Part shown: piece after piece, positions 62,904 to 64,000 of the stretch
Layout: the number at the start of each line of letters is the position of its first letter
How positions within the stretch are numbered: position 1 is the stretch's first letter
Assembly (NCBI RefSeq): GCF_026151205.1
Contig: NC_087084.1
Span: 15,146,322 to 15,210,321 of the forward strand
Reading direction: 5' to 3'
Origin: Bolinopsis microptera
Taxonomy: Eukaryota; Ctenophora; Tentaculata; Lobata; Bolinopsidae
Length of the DNA: 64,000 nt
Made by a program: the position numbers and the translations under genes
The notes under the pieces: generated by a model
The model's input: the letters and a program-made list of their open reading frames with translations, nothing else
What the model was told of the DNA's origin: nothing
Database searches by the model: none

Positions 62904-63004
62904 GTTCACTACTTACCATGGATGTAAACTTTACGGCACTTTTTATCTCTGTTGTATAAGTGAAAAGTTTAAAATTTCTACTTTCTAGAATTTTTGGTCT
63001 AGGG
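62904..63004 (+). repeat. Dispersed repeat, copy at 62.9 kb
   Basis: TTACCATGGATGTAAACTTT through TAGAATTTTTGGTCTAGG match 54228-54347. Confidence 0.7.
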
Positions 63005-63109
63005 TGTTGGCTAGAAATTAACAATAAACTTAAGGGATTCAACAATAAGATACTCAGAGCTTCAACTTGAAAAATACGTCGTTATAAGTTACAAAGCAAA
63101 ATGGTTATC

Positions 63110-63664
63110 ACAGTGCTGGCAAGCACGAGCGGTGTCTTTATTTGGGGTGTACTATGTACCCCCTTTACTATTGTACCCCCTTTACTATTATACCCCCTTT
63201 GGTACACGTTGGAAGCCTCTTTCGTGCACGCGAAGCGTGCACTCCGGCCGGAGGCGGCGGCCGAAGGCCGCCGCCCCCGGCAGGAGTTTTCCAGGCATTA
63301 AGACTAATCGGAAGTCGTTCAGCAGATTTATTTTTAGTTCAAAACATTCTAATTTGATGTCAAAGATGACAGGAATAAAAAATAGTTATGTTGAGATTTT
63401 TAAGAAATTTGCATAAAATACTCGCCAGCACTGTTATACGAAATTCGGTAAAAAACCCAAAATCGCCATATTCAGGTGCCTTAAAAACCATGTTAAAATT
63501 GAGTTAGAGATCTGAAATTTTTCAGGGCGTCTAGACGTTGACCAAAGCGACTGCAAAAAAAGTTTCAGGTTTCAGGAGCATCGGGAAATGGGTTTTCTAG
63601 AACCCCTGTTTTACGATAGATTGTCGTGATACATATATACATACATATATACATATATACATAT

Positions 63665-63697
<33 letters not shown>

Positions 63698-64000
63698 TAT
63701 ATTCAGGGATAGACGCTTTGCCAGTCAATTGTAACCTGTATTTAAGTGTCCATAGATTCAAAAGTATAAAAGATACAGCCATTTCCGACCACAGGTCTTG
63801 CAAATAATTGTTTACACTTTAGTTTACATTGTATAAAAAAATTATTTGACGTCATAAACACCCCTTGATGACGTCATCAAGTTAACCGTTTTTAAAACTT
63901 GATTTTTGATAAAGTAATAATTTTCAAAATTAATTTTACACCATTAAGGAGTAATTTTATTCAAAATCTGAGGAAATTTTTACCTTAGATAATTGTTCAA
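63110..64000 (+). mobile_element. Long dispersed element with GC hairpins, right copy (runs out of window)
   Basis: It starts ACAGTGCTGGCAAGCACGA. Three TACCCCCTTTACTAT-type units, the hairpin GTGCACGCGAAGCGTGCAC (63224-63242) and the GGCGGCGG/CCGCCGCC hairpin (about 63248-63280) follow. The inner CTCGCCAGCACTGT is at 63421-63434. It then continues as the inverse of 56570-56055 to the window edge. A TACA/TATA microsatellite (63626-63710) is longer here than in the other copy. Confidence 0.85.

Overview
The window looks like nuclear DNA of an invertebrate animal. It has short phase-consistent exons with GT-AG introns, non-LTR retrotransposons of CR1/L2 type, abundant MITE-like and fold-back elements, long satellites and microsatellites, RFX-type X-box motifs, and no bacterial gene organisation. 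The retroelement families resemble those common in aquatic invertebrates such as cnidarians and sponges, but the sequence alone does not fix the phylum.

Layout. 1-4.8 kb: remnants of retrotransposon 3' ends, dispersed repeats and two tiny MITEs with perfect 8-bp target duplications. 4.8-9.5 kb: a 4.7-kb block made almost only of G and T on the + strand. 10.26-15.34 kb: a composite block bounded by inverted G/C-run termini and TATAT flanks, filled with a GGA-rich higher-order satellite and carrying a nested hAT-type MITE. 16-23.5 kb: a minus-strand non-LTR retrotransposon. Its ORF2 is endonuclease plus reverse transcriptase. Its ORF1 joins an AlkB-like dioxygenase fold to an SGNH esterase. A perfect-looking 1,663-bp tandem duplication lies inside it. 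25-31 kb: remnants of at least three other retroelements, including a 5'-truncated CR1/L2-like RT with an intact reading frame.

33.8-41.4 kb: a host gene on the + strand, reconstructed here from eight exons whose phases all agree. Its introns hold an 11-bp array, a 25-copy 44-bp array that multiplies a canonical 5' splice site, a 360-bp (TC)n tract, a 2.7-kb fold-back element and a 260-bp MITE. About 60 bp after its stop is an array of about 20 X-box (RFX-site) copies. 42.7-46.5 kb: a 366-bp satellite with dimeric higher order. 47.6-48.5 kb: the last four exons of a second, minus-strand gene, convergent with the first.

49-64 kb: a decayed GCC2/GCC3-sushi-type pseudogene, an RTE-like tail, a poly(A) retroposon with a 14-bp target duplication, a Penelope-like palindrome with a 13-bp target duplication, two more hAT MITEs with the same ends as the one at 14.4 kb, and two opposed copies of a longer element with GC-rich hairpins. 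The strongest candidates for something new are the AlkB-SGNH ORF1, the splice-junction minisatellite and the X-box array.
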